Shown: positions 11,384-23,743, counted from the first letter of the stretch. The stretch: DNA of 64,000 nucleotides from Nissolia schottii (GCA_003254905.1 QANU01012600.1:38450-102449); one strand, 5' to 3'. Made by a program: numbers and translations. Notes: generated from the letters alone by a model not told the origin.

Positions 11384-12296
11384 ATCATCTATAAATCTTA
11401 ATACTAAGCTATATCACAGTGTCATGCTAGCGTTTTATTCAAGTTGTCAATTTTTTCTTACAACACTCTCTTTCCCCTTCCTTTTTTCTTAGTTGTAACT
11501 TCATTCTTAGTATTACAATCACATGCAACCCTCACATTCCTTTTTATTCTCATACTTGTATCCTCCAAATTATAATTGTCATAAATTAATTGTTATACTG
11601 TTCCAAAACTCCCTTAGTAAAATGATCACTATTTTCATCCAAAGTACCAATTCTAACCATTTTCTTCAAAATTCACTGCCGTCTCAACCTCACCTCACCT
11701 CAACCTTGCCTCAACCTTTGTGATCTAAGTTATGTCATCCACAATGACCTCCATGCTATCTTTGCCACCACCTCGATAATAACACCACTACTTCCCAGAC
11801 AACAAGCCATGTAGCCAGTCAACGACTTTGTTAGAGTCATTCCTTCTAGCCACTGGAAAAAGATGGATGGTCCAGATACAACTGTTGCTTGCAATTGTTT
11901 GTCAAAGAGTCAATTGACGTCTTTATTGCTAGCAGTTGCTTGACTTGCGCTACTATCTTCGAAGCGGTGATACGATTTGTTGTTGCGATAACATGATAAA
12001 ATCCAAGCCGCCATTTTGTACTGCAATTGAGGGGAAATTTCAATCTACATTTATAAAGATGGATGTAGAAGTAGCAAGACACAAATGAACTTGTATTGTG
12101 ATAAGGCCACCAAATGAATGCTAACTTTGTGGATTTGTTTTGATTTACATAAACATACTCATTATACCTATTATGGTTCAATTGATCAAGCGAGTAGATA
12201 AGGAAACGTGGAGCAACATTAAATACCTTATTTTCAAGGTGATTTTTAAATTGTTTTGAAATTTGGTGCTTGGAGTAGCCCTAATTTTTGCAGTTT
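11384..12296. repeat. Dispersed repeat Q, unit 1 (tandem duplicate)
   Basis: About 913 bp, repeated in tandem beginning at 12,297 (TCTATTATCAT start, GCAGTTTCCAA end) and also present at 45,339 onward. It includes an uninterrupted GCTACTATCTTCGAAG site near 11,950, which is the empty site for the LTR inserted in unit 2. On the minus strand about 110 codons (11,846-12,181) are similar among the three copies (SFVSCYFYIH, CRLE/KLPLN, ITASKIV), so it may contain a decayed coding region. I do not recognise it. Confidence 0.7.
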
Positions 12297-12941
12297 CCAA
12301 TCTATTATCATTTAAAATCCTAGTACCAAGCTATACCATAGTGCCACGCCAACTTTTTATCCATGTTGTCAATCTCTGGATACAACACTCTCTTCCCCTT
12401 CTTTTTTTTTAGTTGTAACTCCCTTCTTAGTATTACCATCACATGCACCCCACACATTCCTTTTTATTCTCATACTTGTATCTCTCGTATCATAATTGTC
12501 TTAAGTTAATTGTTGTACTATTGCAAAATTCTCATAGTAAAATAATCTTTATTTTCTTCAAAAGTACAAAATCAAACCATTTTTATCAAAAGTCACTACC
12601 CTATCAACTACTTCAAACCCTAAACCCATATATCCCAAATATCTCAAACAATATTCTAAACTACTTAAAAATTTTATTTTTTCTCACGTCACCTCACCTC
12701 AACCTTTGTGATCTAAATTATGTCATCCACCATGACCTCCATGCCATCTTTGCCACCGCCTCAATAATAACACCACTACCTCCTAGACAACAAGCCATAT
12801 AGTTGCTCAATGACTTTGTTAAAGTCGCTTCCTCTAGCCACTAGAAAAAGATGGATGGTCAAGATACAATTTTTGCTTGCAATTGTTTGCAAAAGAGTCA
12901 ATTGATGTCTTTAGGGGTAACAATTGCTCCACTTGCACTAC
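12297..12941. repeat. Dispersed repeat Q, unit 2, left part
   Basis: Second tandem unit, matching 11,384 onward, interrupted at 12,941 by the long LTR and resuming at 16,268. Confidence 0.7.
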
Positions 12942-15900
12942 TGTAACACCCCTGCTAGGTGCTTACGCTAAAGTCGTAAACAATGCTCATAGGGTTGTCA
13001 TCTGCTTTGGTTGGAATACTTTTAGTCATATATTATCTTTGAAAATATTTTTTAACTAAAAATATGGAACAATTTAAAATTTTTCTTAACTTATTTACGG
13101 AACATGAAATATGAGTCATGAGCGTTTAAGAAGACATACATATATACGCAAGCGATAAAGTCCAAAAAGACTTAGGCGGTACTAACATAACAGATAATCA
13201 TAAAAATCATTCCATACTGTACATACATTTATATGGTTCCAGAAATAGTTACACCTTTAATTATATTTACATAATACACTTAATACACATAAGAGCTAAT
13301 GGCATATCTAGTCCATTTAGCTAATACACAACACAAAACACGTCACGGTGCGTAAACCTCCACTGTTGTTTGGTTGTCTTCCCTGGAACACCTTGACGCC
13401 AAGGCCTTTAATCGTTTGATGATGCCTACTTCTCTCTGGTGCACTTGTTGTACTCTTCTGGAATCATAAATGAGTGGGGGATGAGAACGTCCCATCCTCA
13501 ATGAGAATCCTAGGTCATAACTATCCGTTTTCGCTCCATTTATGATCCAGGCCACTGAAGAGATCTCTAGGTGTCAAAGTATACTAAAATACCTACTTAT
13601 TATTATCCATGCTAGTCCTGAGTAACTTTATCCAATTTACTAAGTGATCGGGAATTCTAGTCATTGCATTTCCTAACACAGGAAAACTTATCATGCTTAT
13701 TAATCCTATTCGCTTGAGTAACATGACATCGGAACACGTACTCTTGTATTGCATAACCTTGTAAAGGTCGTCTTGTGAAGACCTATTCACTTGACGTTGC
13801 CTTATCATATCCATACATTGTCACCATATACATACATCACACATAGCATGCATGAGGGGATTTGGGTAGTTCTCTTATGTACCCTATCAGGTGTTTCCAT
13901 CGGGGCATCATCCTTCTTATCTTTTTATGTCTGTCCCCCTTTGTATACTGTGGGACCGTCATCCCCGTTCGACGCACAACCTACTATTGTTTTTCGTAAA
14001 GCAGAGCTCATATTTAAGGTGGTAGCGAACCACATATGCATTTAGCATAAATATATTTATATGGAATGACCATCCTACTTGTAGGATGATGAGGGGTCAC
14101 CCTTGCAGCGTCACTAGGGGTGGGCTCGTACTTTCATAACATCTTCTTGACTTTCTTGACCTTTCTCACATTCTTTGTGACTCTAACTTGCTTTGATATC
14201 ATAGCCCTACTCTCGAGGCATATATTCATCTTTTTTTTTTCTAACTTCGATATTAGAATAGGTTTTTAAGGTTGCTTTCTCGTCATTAACCAATCCATCT
14301 GACAGGATTGTCAAGGGGCTTGTCGGTTGACATGCCTAGAGAAGGGATTTCCTATTATATAACTAAGTATATATCTTTAAGGTATTTCGAGCCCATTGTG
14401 GCCGGAACCTTCTTAAGACTTTTCTCTTTCCCTATATTCATTTATTATCTCTATATACTTAGGTGACGTGACTTCTAGTTATCTAAGGTTGTCCGAACAC
14501 TCTAATGACAACCCATTTCCTCATGATGCATAATATTAATATATTGCACATAAACACAGTTAATCATCATGCATAAACTATGGTGAAATAGTGCTTGTTG
14601 GGATATACGGAACCTCAAGGACTTCTCAGATTGCTCAGCGCCCTACCTATGACCGCTCAGCAGAATAGGGTTTCTCAGGTCGCTCAACGCCATACCTAGA
14701 ATCGTTCAGCAAATTGGGGTTCCTCTGGTCACTCAAGGCCCTCTCTAGGGTCGCTCAGTGGCCACTGGACTCTCAGGTTGCTCAACACCCTCTCTAGGGT
14801 AGCTCAGCTACCTGGAGTGCAAGGTTGACAACTTCACTCATTTTTATTTCTCTCATCACCCACACTTACTACCCAAACCTCATATTTCCTCTTCACCCGA
14901 AACCTCTCTCTCTTACTTACTCACTCATGCATACTTGTACTCATCTTTTTTCCTTTACACGTGCTCCTCTACAACTACCACGACTCTCATTTTCTCTAAA
15001 CTCTTAGTCTTAGACCCTACCCCGAAATGCTACCTTCTCTCATACACCCTCCTTTCTTTTATCCTCTCACTCCCATACACCATCAAGACTCCTTTACACC
15101 ATCCCTTAACATTCCAGCCAAATATTCCCCAAAACTCACCCTTATAATTGAATCTTCCTTCTCCTTGGAATCATTCTCAAACTTATTAGTTTCATATTAA
15201 AACTTCATTTATACCTAGGTACACTTATATCCTAACAAAACCACAGATAAATACCAACAGTTTTTGAGGAAAACAAGAACAAGATATACATAACAATATC
15301 CATATATTTAGATTACTCAAATGGTGATCATCAAAGGTTACCCACACTTAGTAGAAGGTGGATAGTGGCGCAATAGACTTAGTGTAGAAGTCCCCTGAAG
15401 CCTTGGTGTTTCCAAAGCTTGCTTGACTTGCTACTGGAGGTATTTTAGTGAAAGTTTGCTAGGGTTTCTCTAGGGGAAAACAAGAGAAAATTTGAGAGGA
15501 TGTAGGTGATGAGGAGGCCACGGTTTTGAAGGGAAATATGCAAGAAAAGAGTGGTGAGGCTGTGTGGTGTGGTTTGTTTTCTTTGCTACGTGAAAGTAAT
15601 AAAAGAGTGCATAAGATGAAAGTGTTAAGGAGAAAGCTAATGGTAGCAAATGGTAGCTAATGGATGGGCTTAAATAGAAGAAGAGCAAGTGGTAGGCTTG
15701 CACAATTGTTTTTTAAAAAAAGAAATCAAAACAAGATAAATATGCTTTCATGAATAGTGACATGTATAGTAAAAGTAAGATGATAAGGATAAAACTTGGG
15801 AAATTGTGTGCACGTGTGTGCCGTGTATATGTGTGTATTGTACCATGTGTGTGTGCTAATTTTCTAATTGTGTTTGTGTGTATGTTTGATTGTGTTCGGT

Positions 15901-16267
15901 TGTTAACTTTTTGTGTACGTGTATTGTCGTAGTGCACGGCGATTTAACGGAAGTCCTAAAAATTTTCTAAACATTAAAAACACATTATACTAATTTTTCT
16001 AATAAGGAATTTAAATTATTCTAAGGTACTCGTAAATTAACTTTCTTAAACGTGTATTTTACAGATACCTTCGATATGTAATCAAATTTCGGCGACGAAA
16101 GATAATTGATCCGAATTTCGCGAAATTTTGCGAGATTGTGAAATCATTACCTTAATCATCATTATTAAAAATATAGTTTGTGATTTAAAATTCTCATTCC
16201 TAATAAATCACCCGTATATTTATTTAATTATACGAAATATTTATTAAGGAAAAAGTGGGATGTTACA
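12942..16267 (-). mobile_element. Long-LTR element copy 1 (solo-LTR-like)
   Basis: It starts TGTAACACCCCTG and ends GTGGGATGTTACA, giving 11-bp imperfect inverted ends of the TG...CA type; length 3,326 bp. The left flank ACTAC and right flank GCTAC form a 5-bp target duplication with one mismatch; the empty site in unit 1 reads GCTAC, so the left copy carries the change. No gag, pol or second LTR lies within. The TATA-like TATTTAAG lies on the minus strand near 15,669. Like copies 2 and 3 it lacks the acidic ORF. Confidence 0.8.
14621..14815. repeat. Tandem repeat of about 48 bp inside long-LTR copy 1
   Basis: Four diverged units with the core CTCAGGTYGCTCAACGCC, CTAGGGTCGCTCAGC. The array occupies the internal site (1.45-1.65 kb from the TGTTACA end) where copies 2 and 3 instead carry CATTCGAATG palindromes. 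Confidence 0.7.
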
Positions 16268-17575
16268 GCTACTATCTTCGAAGCGGTGATACGATTTGTT
16301 GTTGCAACAACATGATAAAATCCAAGGCACCATTTTATACTGAAATGGAGGGGCAATTCCAATCTACATTTATAAAGATGGATGTAGAAGTAGCAGGACA
16401 CAAATGAACTTGTATTGTGATAAGGCCATCGAATCAATGTTAACTTTGCGGAATTGATTTGATTTGCATAAACATACTCATTATATCTATTATGGTTCAG
16501 TTGATCAAGCGAGTAGATAAGGAAACATGGAGCAGCAATAAATACCTGATTTTTGGGGTAATTTTTATTTGTTTTGAAATTTGGTGTTTGATGTAGCCCT
16601 AATTTTTGCAGTTTCCAATTGTTAAGTTATGTAGATGTTGTATTGTTTATTTGATTTTTTTTTCTGTTAAGAACAATAAAGATTAACTCTCTACAATAAC
16701 ATAAAAACAGTAGAAAAATGAAAGATATATAAATTTAGAGATATTGCATATTAGTTGATCCGCTAATGTTAAGAGACTAAATTCTTCACCGAAGATTCGC
16801 TATCTCTCCTTTCTCTTTTCATATTAATTTTTTACATCCTCTCCCATCAATATAAAAAAGAAATTACCAAAGCTTAATTATAAAGAATATGAGTTTGATG
16901 TCAATAGTAAGATATAGTATGATTTGGTGCTTACATAGTTAGCATTGATACTGCTAATAAAATTGCAAATGACAAGTTTAATCGCTACATGTAAAATTTG
17001 CAAAAGAGTATTTTTTTTGGAGATGAAAACATGAGTCTAGGTTTTGACAAGGGATATATGAAGAAGCTCATTATCGATGACTATCTCAGCAAAAACACTA
17101 GACATGCAATTCTTGAAAGAGCCACCGTATGTGGTTTCACAAATTTAAATAATACTTAGCAATGTATAATTATAATTCCTTATATGAACATAGCTTCAAT
17201 TTTTTTTCTTACCCTTTTTATTTTACTTACACTTTCTTTGAAAGTTTGATATGTAATCTACCCAAAATGAAATAACGCATCATAATCTCATTTAGTCTCG
17301 TAAAGACTTATAAAGAGTTAAAAAATTAATAGGAAACTATAACTTTCATTTTATTAAATTAAAAAAAAGAATTTTAAAGGAGTATTGAGACTAAAAATAA
17401 AAAAATTTAAAAAAAATTGTAAAAAAATTTATCAACAATAAAATTATTGAGACTCATGTTATCAATCAACTTTTGATCACCATTATATAATATTATCATA
17501 TCAATTTATTTGACTTAATTACATTATTAAGGCAACATGTAACTTTCTTTATGTGAGTATCCTGGGTGTCTAGGT
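16268..17575. repeat. Dispersed repeat Q, unit 2, right part
   Basis: Resumes GCTACTATCTTCGAAG and is alignable to 45,395-46,735 throughout. At about 17,029-17,125 an open stretch reads MSLGFDKGYMKK, then DDYLSKNTRHAILERA; the paralogue at 46.16 kb has stops in it. This looks like an exon relic, but I cannot name it. Confidence 0.65.
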
Positions 17576-18569
17576 CTAGTTATCATAAATGCCAACCCAA
17601 ATGAGGTTTTGTTTACTAATTAATTAGTACAATACGAACGACTTGAGCTTCACCGAAGTGATCGTTTTGAGTGAAGCAAAATTGTATATGCCAATCATTC
17701 AGCAAATTGTACCAATTCAAAGACTAGTGCGAAAAATCACTGAGCTGATCAATGATGACCCTCAGAGCTCAATGCCTTATTAAGGGAAAAAAAATAACAA
17801 AACAAAAACAAAAAGGATCATTATGGTTGGTGGATATTAAGTTAAATAATACAAGGCATCCTTAGCCTGAGGGTCACTCTGGTAGGTGCGGGATAAAAGT
17901 AATCAATATGTGTTGGTTGAAAAAAAAATTGTACTTCTGTTTTATTTTGTTATCCTTTATCGTAAGCGTTAAAGTATCTGACTGAATTTTCTTGTCCTTT
18001 TGAAGATGCTATTGTCAACGTGAAGGAGAGGAAATGAGTAATAGGTTTTGGTTGACATTTTTGGCAGTTTTAGTTATTTGGACTTTGACAGAAGCTTTCT
18101 TTTCTAACTATCTGACGATTGATGTAAACTTTTCAACAGCCAAACAATGCAATAATTAGAGGAATTACAGTTACGAAGAACATTCTGCATCCTAAAGGAT
18201 TCATTTAAGAATTAAATTTCAATGCAATTTAGTGTTAGTAATCCATAGGATTGGGGTGGTTTATGTCCAACACTAACACGCCTCAACAACAAACAAAAAT
18301 TGAGTCACATATTTTCTGCAATCACCGGTGGGTATGACACATTGAAGGCACCACAATCCATTAAAAATCTCCGACATGTTGAATAAAGACCAATGGAAGG
18401 AAGAAAATCTCTGTCACCTACTGATTTCATACATTAGATTAGCATAAGCCTAAACTTTTGTTTTGTCTCTTCTGCATCATTATTAACTAGAGAGAAGGAG
18501 AAGTAAGGAGGAAAAAGTAATGGAAATATAGGCTAATAAATTCTTAAATTAGGGCAACAAAGAACAAGG
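17576..18569. other. Intergenic, nothing recognised
   Basis: No gene, RNA or element terminus seen. The last part grades into LTR-like sequence of the Tat-like element that follows. Confidence 0.4.
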
Positions 18570-18978
18570 TGACTATTACGGTCTAAACCTATCATGTGTG
18601 TCAATTATCGTATCTCTAAGATACATCAACCAAAGCTCGAGCTGACATAAAAACATAACACTCACAGACAATAATGTTGCATTCATTACTCAGAGAGTCG
18701 TTAGCAAACATGTGGCCAATACTACCATTACTTTGTCATAAATACATAATTATGAGGTGCATATTTATAAACGACTTAAATAAAAGTCATGATCAATGCA
18801 CAGAGCTGCTACAATATATATACTAAGACTCTAGCTCCTAACCAGGTACGATCAATCTATCTATTATTACTTCACACCTAACAAAACACTTGCTTTGGCG
18901 TTAAAGTGTCTTTTGCAGGTACCACCACCACTGCTCAAGATCACAACCACCATCACCTTCAGCTACAATAACTGTGTT
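18570..18978 (+). mobile_element. Probable 5' LTR of a Tat/Athila-like Ty3/gypsy element
   Basis: The stretch TTTGGCGTTAAAGTGTCTTT, then TGCAGGTACC near 18,892-18,924, matches 24,080-24,112 in the downstream LTR. It is followed, after removal of the 18,979-21,682 insertion, by a primer-binding-site-like sequence and a gag pseudogene. The left boundary is not resolved. Confidence 0.5.
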
Positions 18979-20185
18979 TGTAACACCCCTGCTAACTGCT
19001 TACGCTATAGTCATAAGCAATGCTCACAGGGTTGTTAACTACATTGGTTGGGTTACTTCTAGCCCCCATATTTATCTTTGCAAATATTTCTTCCTCCAAA
19101 ATATGGACCGTTTTGAAATCTTTTCCTTTTCTTTACTAATTTATAAACTAGGAGCCATGCATGTTCAAGAAGACGAATGTATAGATTGGCAAACGATAGA
19201 GTCTCAAAAGACTTAGGCGATACATAAATCATTGGATAATCATACAAAACATCTCATGATGTATATATACACAATCACATGGTCCAGAACAAGATTATAC
19301 ATTTGATTAATAATACATATTGCAGCTAATTCACATAAGAGCTAAGGGCATGTTTAGTCCCTTTAGCTGATAAAATACAAAACACAAGCTATCTTCCTTT
19401 TACTTCCTTGGAATCCTTTGACACCAAAGTCTTTCTCATTCGACGATGCCTATTGTGCCTCAGCGTACGCGTTGTGCTCACCTGAAACCATAAAGGAGTG
19501 GGGGATGAGAACGTCACGTCCTCAGTGGGAATCCTTGGGGCATCACTATTCATTTTCTACTCAATTGTGATTCCGCTGCTCAGGGGTCTCTAGGTGTCAT
19601 ATCATACTAAAATCCCTACTTGTTATTATTATCCCTGCTAGTCCTGAGCAGCTTTACCTAGTTTACTAGGTGATTGGGAATTCTAGTCTTTGCATTTCTT
19701 AACATAGGAAAACTTTCCATGTTTACTAATTTTACTCGCTGAGTTACGTGACATCAAGTCATGTATTCTTGTATCTCTTATTCTCGTATAGGCAGCCTTG
19801 CAAAATCTTCCTCACTTGTCATTGCTTCATTATATACATACATCTTCTAATACCTTTTCCCTGCAAGCTTTTACCTACAGGATAGGGATCATATCTCAAC
19901 CATATCTTCTTTGTAAACCTTAGGCCATGCAAGGAAACAACCATGAGAGGGGATTTCCCTATATAACTATGTTCACCATGAAAGTATTCCAAGCTACTTG
20001 TGGTCGATACCTTCTTAGAGTCTTTACTTATTCCCTAAGTTCCATTATGAACTCGTCTCATTTAAGTGAAAATATGTCTAGTTATCTAAGGTTGTCTTAA
20101 TACTCTAATGACAACCCATCTCCTCATGATGCATCATAACATTAACATAGTATAAATAAGGGAAGAATTGGAAACTGATACCCTA

Positions 20186-20474
20186 GTCATTCGAATGACC
20201 TATCAAGAGTCATTCGAATGACTATTGATACTAAGATTGTTGAATCTAAAAACCCTAGTCATTCAAATGACCTATCAAGAGTCATTCGAATGACTACTAG
20301 TACTGAGACTGTTATCGCTCTTAGGTTGGTGCATAAAATAGGTCATTCGATTGATAAAGGCCATTTATTCGAACGACAGAGGCTAATTCATTCGAATGAC
20401 TTGAAGATGTTGTCTCGGGTTAGTGAAATTGGTGAGTCATTTGAATGACCATTTTCCAGTCATTCGAATAATCA
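20186..20474. repeat. Array of GTCATTCGAATGAC palindromes
   Basis: About nine copies of GTCATTCGAATGAC or one-base variants are interspersed with text such as CCTATCAAGA and CTAGTACTGAGACTG. The array lies 1.2-1.5 kb from the TGTTACA end of the LTR, the same relative place as the 4.07-4.30 kb array in copy 3. Confidence 0.8.
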
Positions 20475-21074
20475 CAGGTCTGTTCAAGAAAATCAGCAGC
20501 ATATTCAACACAATTCCATGCACCATTCCTTGAATCCTTTCCAAAACCTAAGTTTCTCTCAATATTTGCCATTGAACCTTAACTTTTCATCTTTTAAAAA
20601 CCTTTCCAAAATCATTGTTTCACCATTAAAAGCCTAAGCACAATAAACACATACATATTCCAGTCAATTTACAGATACGCCTCAACAATTTCCAAGCAAT
20701 TATCCATAATATCAACATCATATGCATAAAATAAATCACACATAAATCATCATAACAAGGCACATAGACAGTGGGAGGTCAGATTACCCACTTGTAGGAA
20801 CGTTTCCAAATAGTTCAGTAGAAACCCTGGAAAGCTCTGGTGTCTCAAGCTCTCGCATGCCTTGCTACTAAATGAATCCTAGGGTATGTGTATTAGGGTT
20901 TTTCTTAATGAAATAAGGGTAAATTTCAAGAGGACAAGGTTAGGGAAAATTGTGGTCAAGTTCTTGTAGTGAGGTTTTGTGTTTCTGCTTCGGCAGAGTA
21001 ACAACAGAGTGTACGATCAGAATGTGCTTTATGGGAACTTCTTTTTTATATCAATTTCAAGAACCATGGGAGGC

Positions 21075-21082
21075 TATTTATA
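21075..21082 (-). promoter_or_regulatory. TATA box of long-LTR copy 2
   Basis: The minus strand reads CCTATAAATAGCC about 600 bp from the TGTAACATCCC end. Sister copies have TATA-like sequences at matching places (minus near 7,624 and 15,669; plus near 3,330). This fixes the transcriptional sense of the LTR family as the strand that begins TGTAACATCCC. Confidence 0.6.
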
Positions 21083-21682
21083 GGTCTCCTTGCCTGAACT
21101 TGTCCTCATTTTCTCTTTGAAATTTTAATGAAAATTAATTGAAATTATGAGGTAAGCCATGATCGACCTAAGCGTGGTGACTCATAGCAGGTGACTCATC
21201 TTATGCTACGCATAGACTTTTTTACTAGAATTTGTGGCCACATTTTCTGCCAAGATGCTTCGTGATTTCTCCCCTTTGTGCAGCCATGTATGAGTTTCTA
21301 ATTTCTATGTATTTTCGATCGTGTATGATCGTGTTTGGTAGTTAGTTGTTCGTGTACTTCGTGTACGGATGTCCTAAAAATATTTTGATCACACCATTGT
21401 GATCTAATAATTTCTCTTATAAGAAATTTAAGTCAATCCAAGGTATTCATAAATTTATTTTCATAAAGGTGTTCTTTACGGATACCTTTGATACATGATT
21501 AAATTCCAGCAATGAAAGGTAATTATTCTAGTGTCTATGAAATTTCACGGAATCACGAACTATTACCTTCACGGACATTTCCAATGAAGGAGTTTCTAAT
21601 TTTAACTTCCTTTTCTAAATAAAAGGTTCGTACATGAATTTATTACACAAAATCTTTGCTAAGGAAAAAGTGGGATGTTACA

Positions 21683-21759
21683 GTGTTCATCATCTCTCAA
21701 GTTCTTGGAATACATCACAGGTCCGAGTTACAGATTAATCTCAAATACTTCTATACCAT
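21683..21759 (+). mobile_element. Tat/Athila-like LTR 3' edge after insertion
   Basis: Continues the LTR after the inserted solo LTR: CTCAAGTTCTTGGAATAC and GTCCGAGTTACAG match CTCTTGGAATCAACC and GTCAAAGTTACAG at 24,161-24,195. Confidence 0.5.
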
Positions 21760-21777
21760 TGGCACCGTCTTTGGGGA
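21760..21777 (+). other. Primer-binding-site-like sequence (tRNA-Asp type)
   Basis: TGGCACCGTCTTTGGGGA resembles TGGCGCCGTTGCCGGGGA, the complement of the plant tRNA-Asp 3' end used by Athila-type elements, with a few mismatches. Its place just after the LTR and ahead of gag supports the call. Confidence 0.55.
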
Positions 21778-22557
21778 TGACAGAACCTAATCTGTGTTCC
21801 TTTTTTTTTTTTTCCTTTTTTACTTTGTGAGAGAGGTGATGAATTCAAGCAACAATCATTTAAGGTTTTGGGATAATCGACGTCTCACACCACCTGACGG
21901 ACTTATTTCGACAGATTCTAGAATAAATTCAAAAAGGGAACCACCCCGACAACCTAACCAAAGACCACAAACATGAATTCACCAAGATGCCCTACTAGTT
22001 CAACCAGGAATGGATCCAATTGAGACAATGGAAGTTCTTTAAGATCTACATAATTTAGCATGAGAACAACAACAAATGATTGAGGTACTAGAGTCTAGTA
22101 GGCAGGAGGCTTCGTGCCAACCTTTGCCAAATGTGAGGGGTCGAGAAAGGAATTCACATGGGTGTAAAGGGCGTGACCTCCGACATCACCTGAATCGACA
22201 AAGGTGTGAATGAAGCAGAATCCAACTGCCAAATGGAGGTGACCTCAGAAACACAGGTGCCAGAGAAGAATTGTTAATGCCTTAAAGATCTTTCCAACCA
22301 TAAGGTCATGTGCTAACTCAAGAAGCAAGGAATAGGGAGAAATTCAGAGATAAGTCTCATTCCTTTCTTTCTCTCTTCCTCAGAATAAGCGTGGAATTTT
22401 AATGGAATCTTAAGGTTTATTCGAGCCCAGAGAAGGTACTAAAAGAAATAGGAATGAGGATAAAGTATGTGAGTAGAATAAAAGAAAATTGGGTTGAAAA
22501 TGACAGCCCTTTTTTTATTTTGTATTTCAAGTTCCACTACCTCTTCATTTCGTAGCT

Positions 22558-22930
22558 TCGCAGATGACTCAACTTTACGACAAAATTACTGATCCTCAAA
22601 CTCATTTAACTTCTTCTAAAAACAAAACTTATTTGGGGGGTATGCCAGATCCTATCAAATGTTGGGTTTTCTTGTCATCGTTGACCGAACCGAAAGAATG
22701 ATGGTTTTCTTCTTTGCTTTTAAAATCCATTAATTGTTTTAATGATATTATTGAGCAATTTTTAGGCAGATTTGCAACCAGTAAGAGGATGCCTCAAAGT
22801 TCTTTTGAATTGTCATCTATACGACAAAAAGAAGGCGAGTCTCTTCATGCTTACCTTAACGAGTTCAATAAATAAGCCTAGCAGATTGACGAGTTAGATT
22901 ATGCGGAAGTAAAGTTGATTTTACAATAGG
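22558..22930 (+). pseudogene. Ty3/gypsy gag pseudogene (Tat/Athila-like)
   Basis: In one frame the plus strand encodes MTQLYDKITDPQTHL, GGMPDPIKCWVFLSSL, a stop, WFSSLLLKSINCF, IIEQFLGRFATSKR and RQKEGESLHAYLNEFNK, then two more stops. The order YD..TDP..HL, D..CW.F...L, WF..L...SI..F, F...F, Q...ESL..Y...F is the Retrotrans_gag pattern. Three in-frame stops (near 22,697, 22,873 and 22,879) make it inactive. No pol sequence follows; the element was internally deleted. Confidence 0.82.
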
Positions 22931-23136
22931 ATTCAGTTCCCAACAAGCTTCCTGATCTATCCCTGATCTACAGCTCCTTTATTTTATTGTTTAATTAACG
23001 AACTCAAGAATGGCATTATGCAACTCTCTGTGGATATGACTATACCCGACTATACTGCAATTGGATCCCTTGAGGATCTGAGAGCTGTAAAGCAGGATAT
23101 ATAAAAATGACGAGAGTGTTAAAAAGCTTTCAACAG
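22931..23136 (+). repeat. Internal element relic shared with 0.33-0.60 kb
   Basis: Reads ELKNGIMQL, TIPDYTAIGSLEDL, RAVKQD before a stop. It directly follows the gag pseudogene and is shared with the left end of the window, so it is best seen as internal sequence of this Tat-like family. Confidence 0.5.
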
Positions 23137-23743
23137 TAGTGCGTTAAACTAACTATCAAGAATCTATGGACTCGAGTAGCATATATCATCTATCGTGACC
23201 TAGGTACCTTGGTAGTGCATTGTAAGCTAGATTGTAATGCTCGAAATCCGTCGGTCTAGATATCTTCCTTGTTTAATGAATATATTTCAGATAAGATTAT
23301 GTTTTATTCTTAATTATAATAAACTTTTTAAAGTATGATATGTATACTATGTAATGCATTGCATGTGCCATCTTATGAATTGTCCCATGTGGTCGTGATC
23401 CCGCTCATTGAGATGATGACTCACTCCCGCATCTATATGTTTCTCAGTTGCAGACCACGATGAGGATACATTTCCTCTTCTTTAATAGTCAGTCTTGTGG
23501 TGAGCTTCACATTTTCATGGAATTATCTTTAGTTTACATTTCAGTTAATTAGTTAGTTTATTTTCATGTCAGTTAGTAGAGTACTCCAGTGAACTACAGG
23601 AATAGTGTTTTGTATTTTCAATTATTTAATATTGCATTTTCAATTATTATTTTACGTAAGGATTTTATGAAACATATGTTTAATTCATTTATGAAGTTTA
23701 GTTTATTTTAAAAGGTTTTAATTGTGTGTTTTCATGATTAGCA
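23137..23743. other. Untranslated internal region of the Tat-like element
   Basis: No gene. AT-rich sequence between the gag-side relic and the downstream LTR. Confidence 0.4.

Larger units (their letters stand above)
18979..21682 (-). mobile_element. Long-LTR element copy 2 (solo-LTR-like) with perfect target duplication
   Basis: It starts TGTAACACCCCTGC and ends GTGGGATGTTACA, length 2,704 bp. Both flanks are GTGTT (18,974-18,978 and 21,683-21,687), an exact 5-bp target duplication, which is the mark of LTR-retrotransposon integration. No internal coding domains occur, so this is a solo LTR or a similar derivative. Opening blocks (GCTTACGCTATAG, GGTTGTTAACT) and closing blocks match the other copies. 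It splits the LTR/leader region of the Tat-like element. Confidence 0.85.

Noticed and set aside
13343..13555. 70-codon open frame in long-LTR copy 1 as a version of the LTR-internal ORF
   Set aside because: It lies at about the corresponding place but shares none of the DPxTxI, PPPAL or PIVIE blocks.
20218..20448. 76-codon open frame across the palindrome array
   Set aside because: It is a translation of the tandem repeats; the frame is not kept in the sister array at 4.07-4.30 kb.
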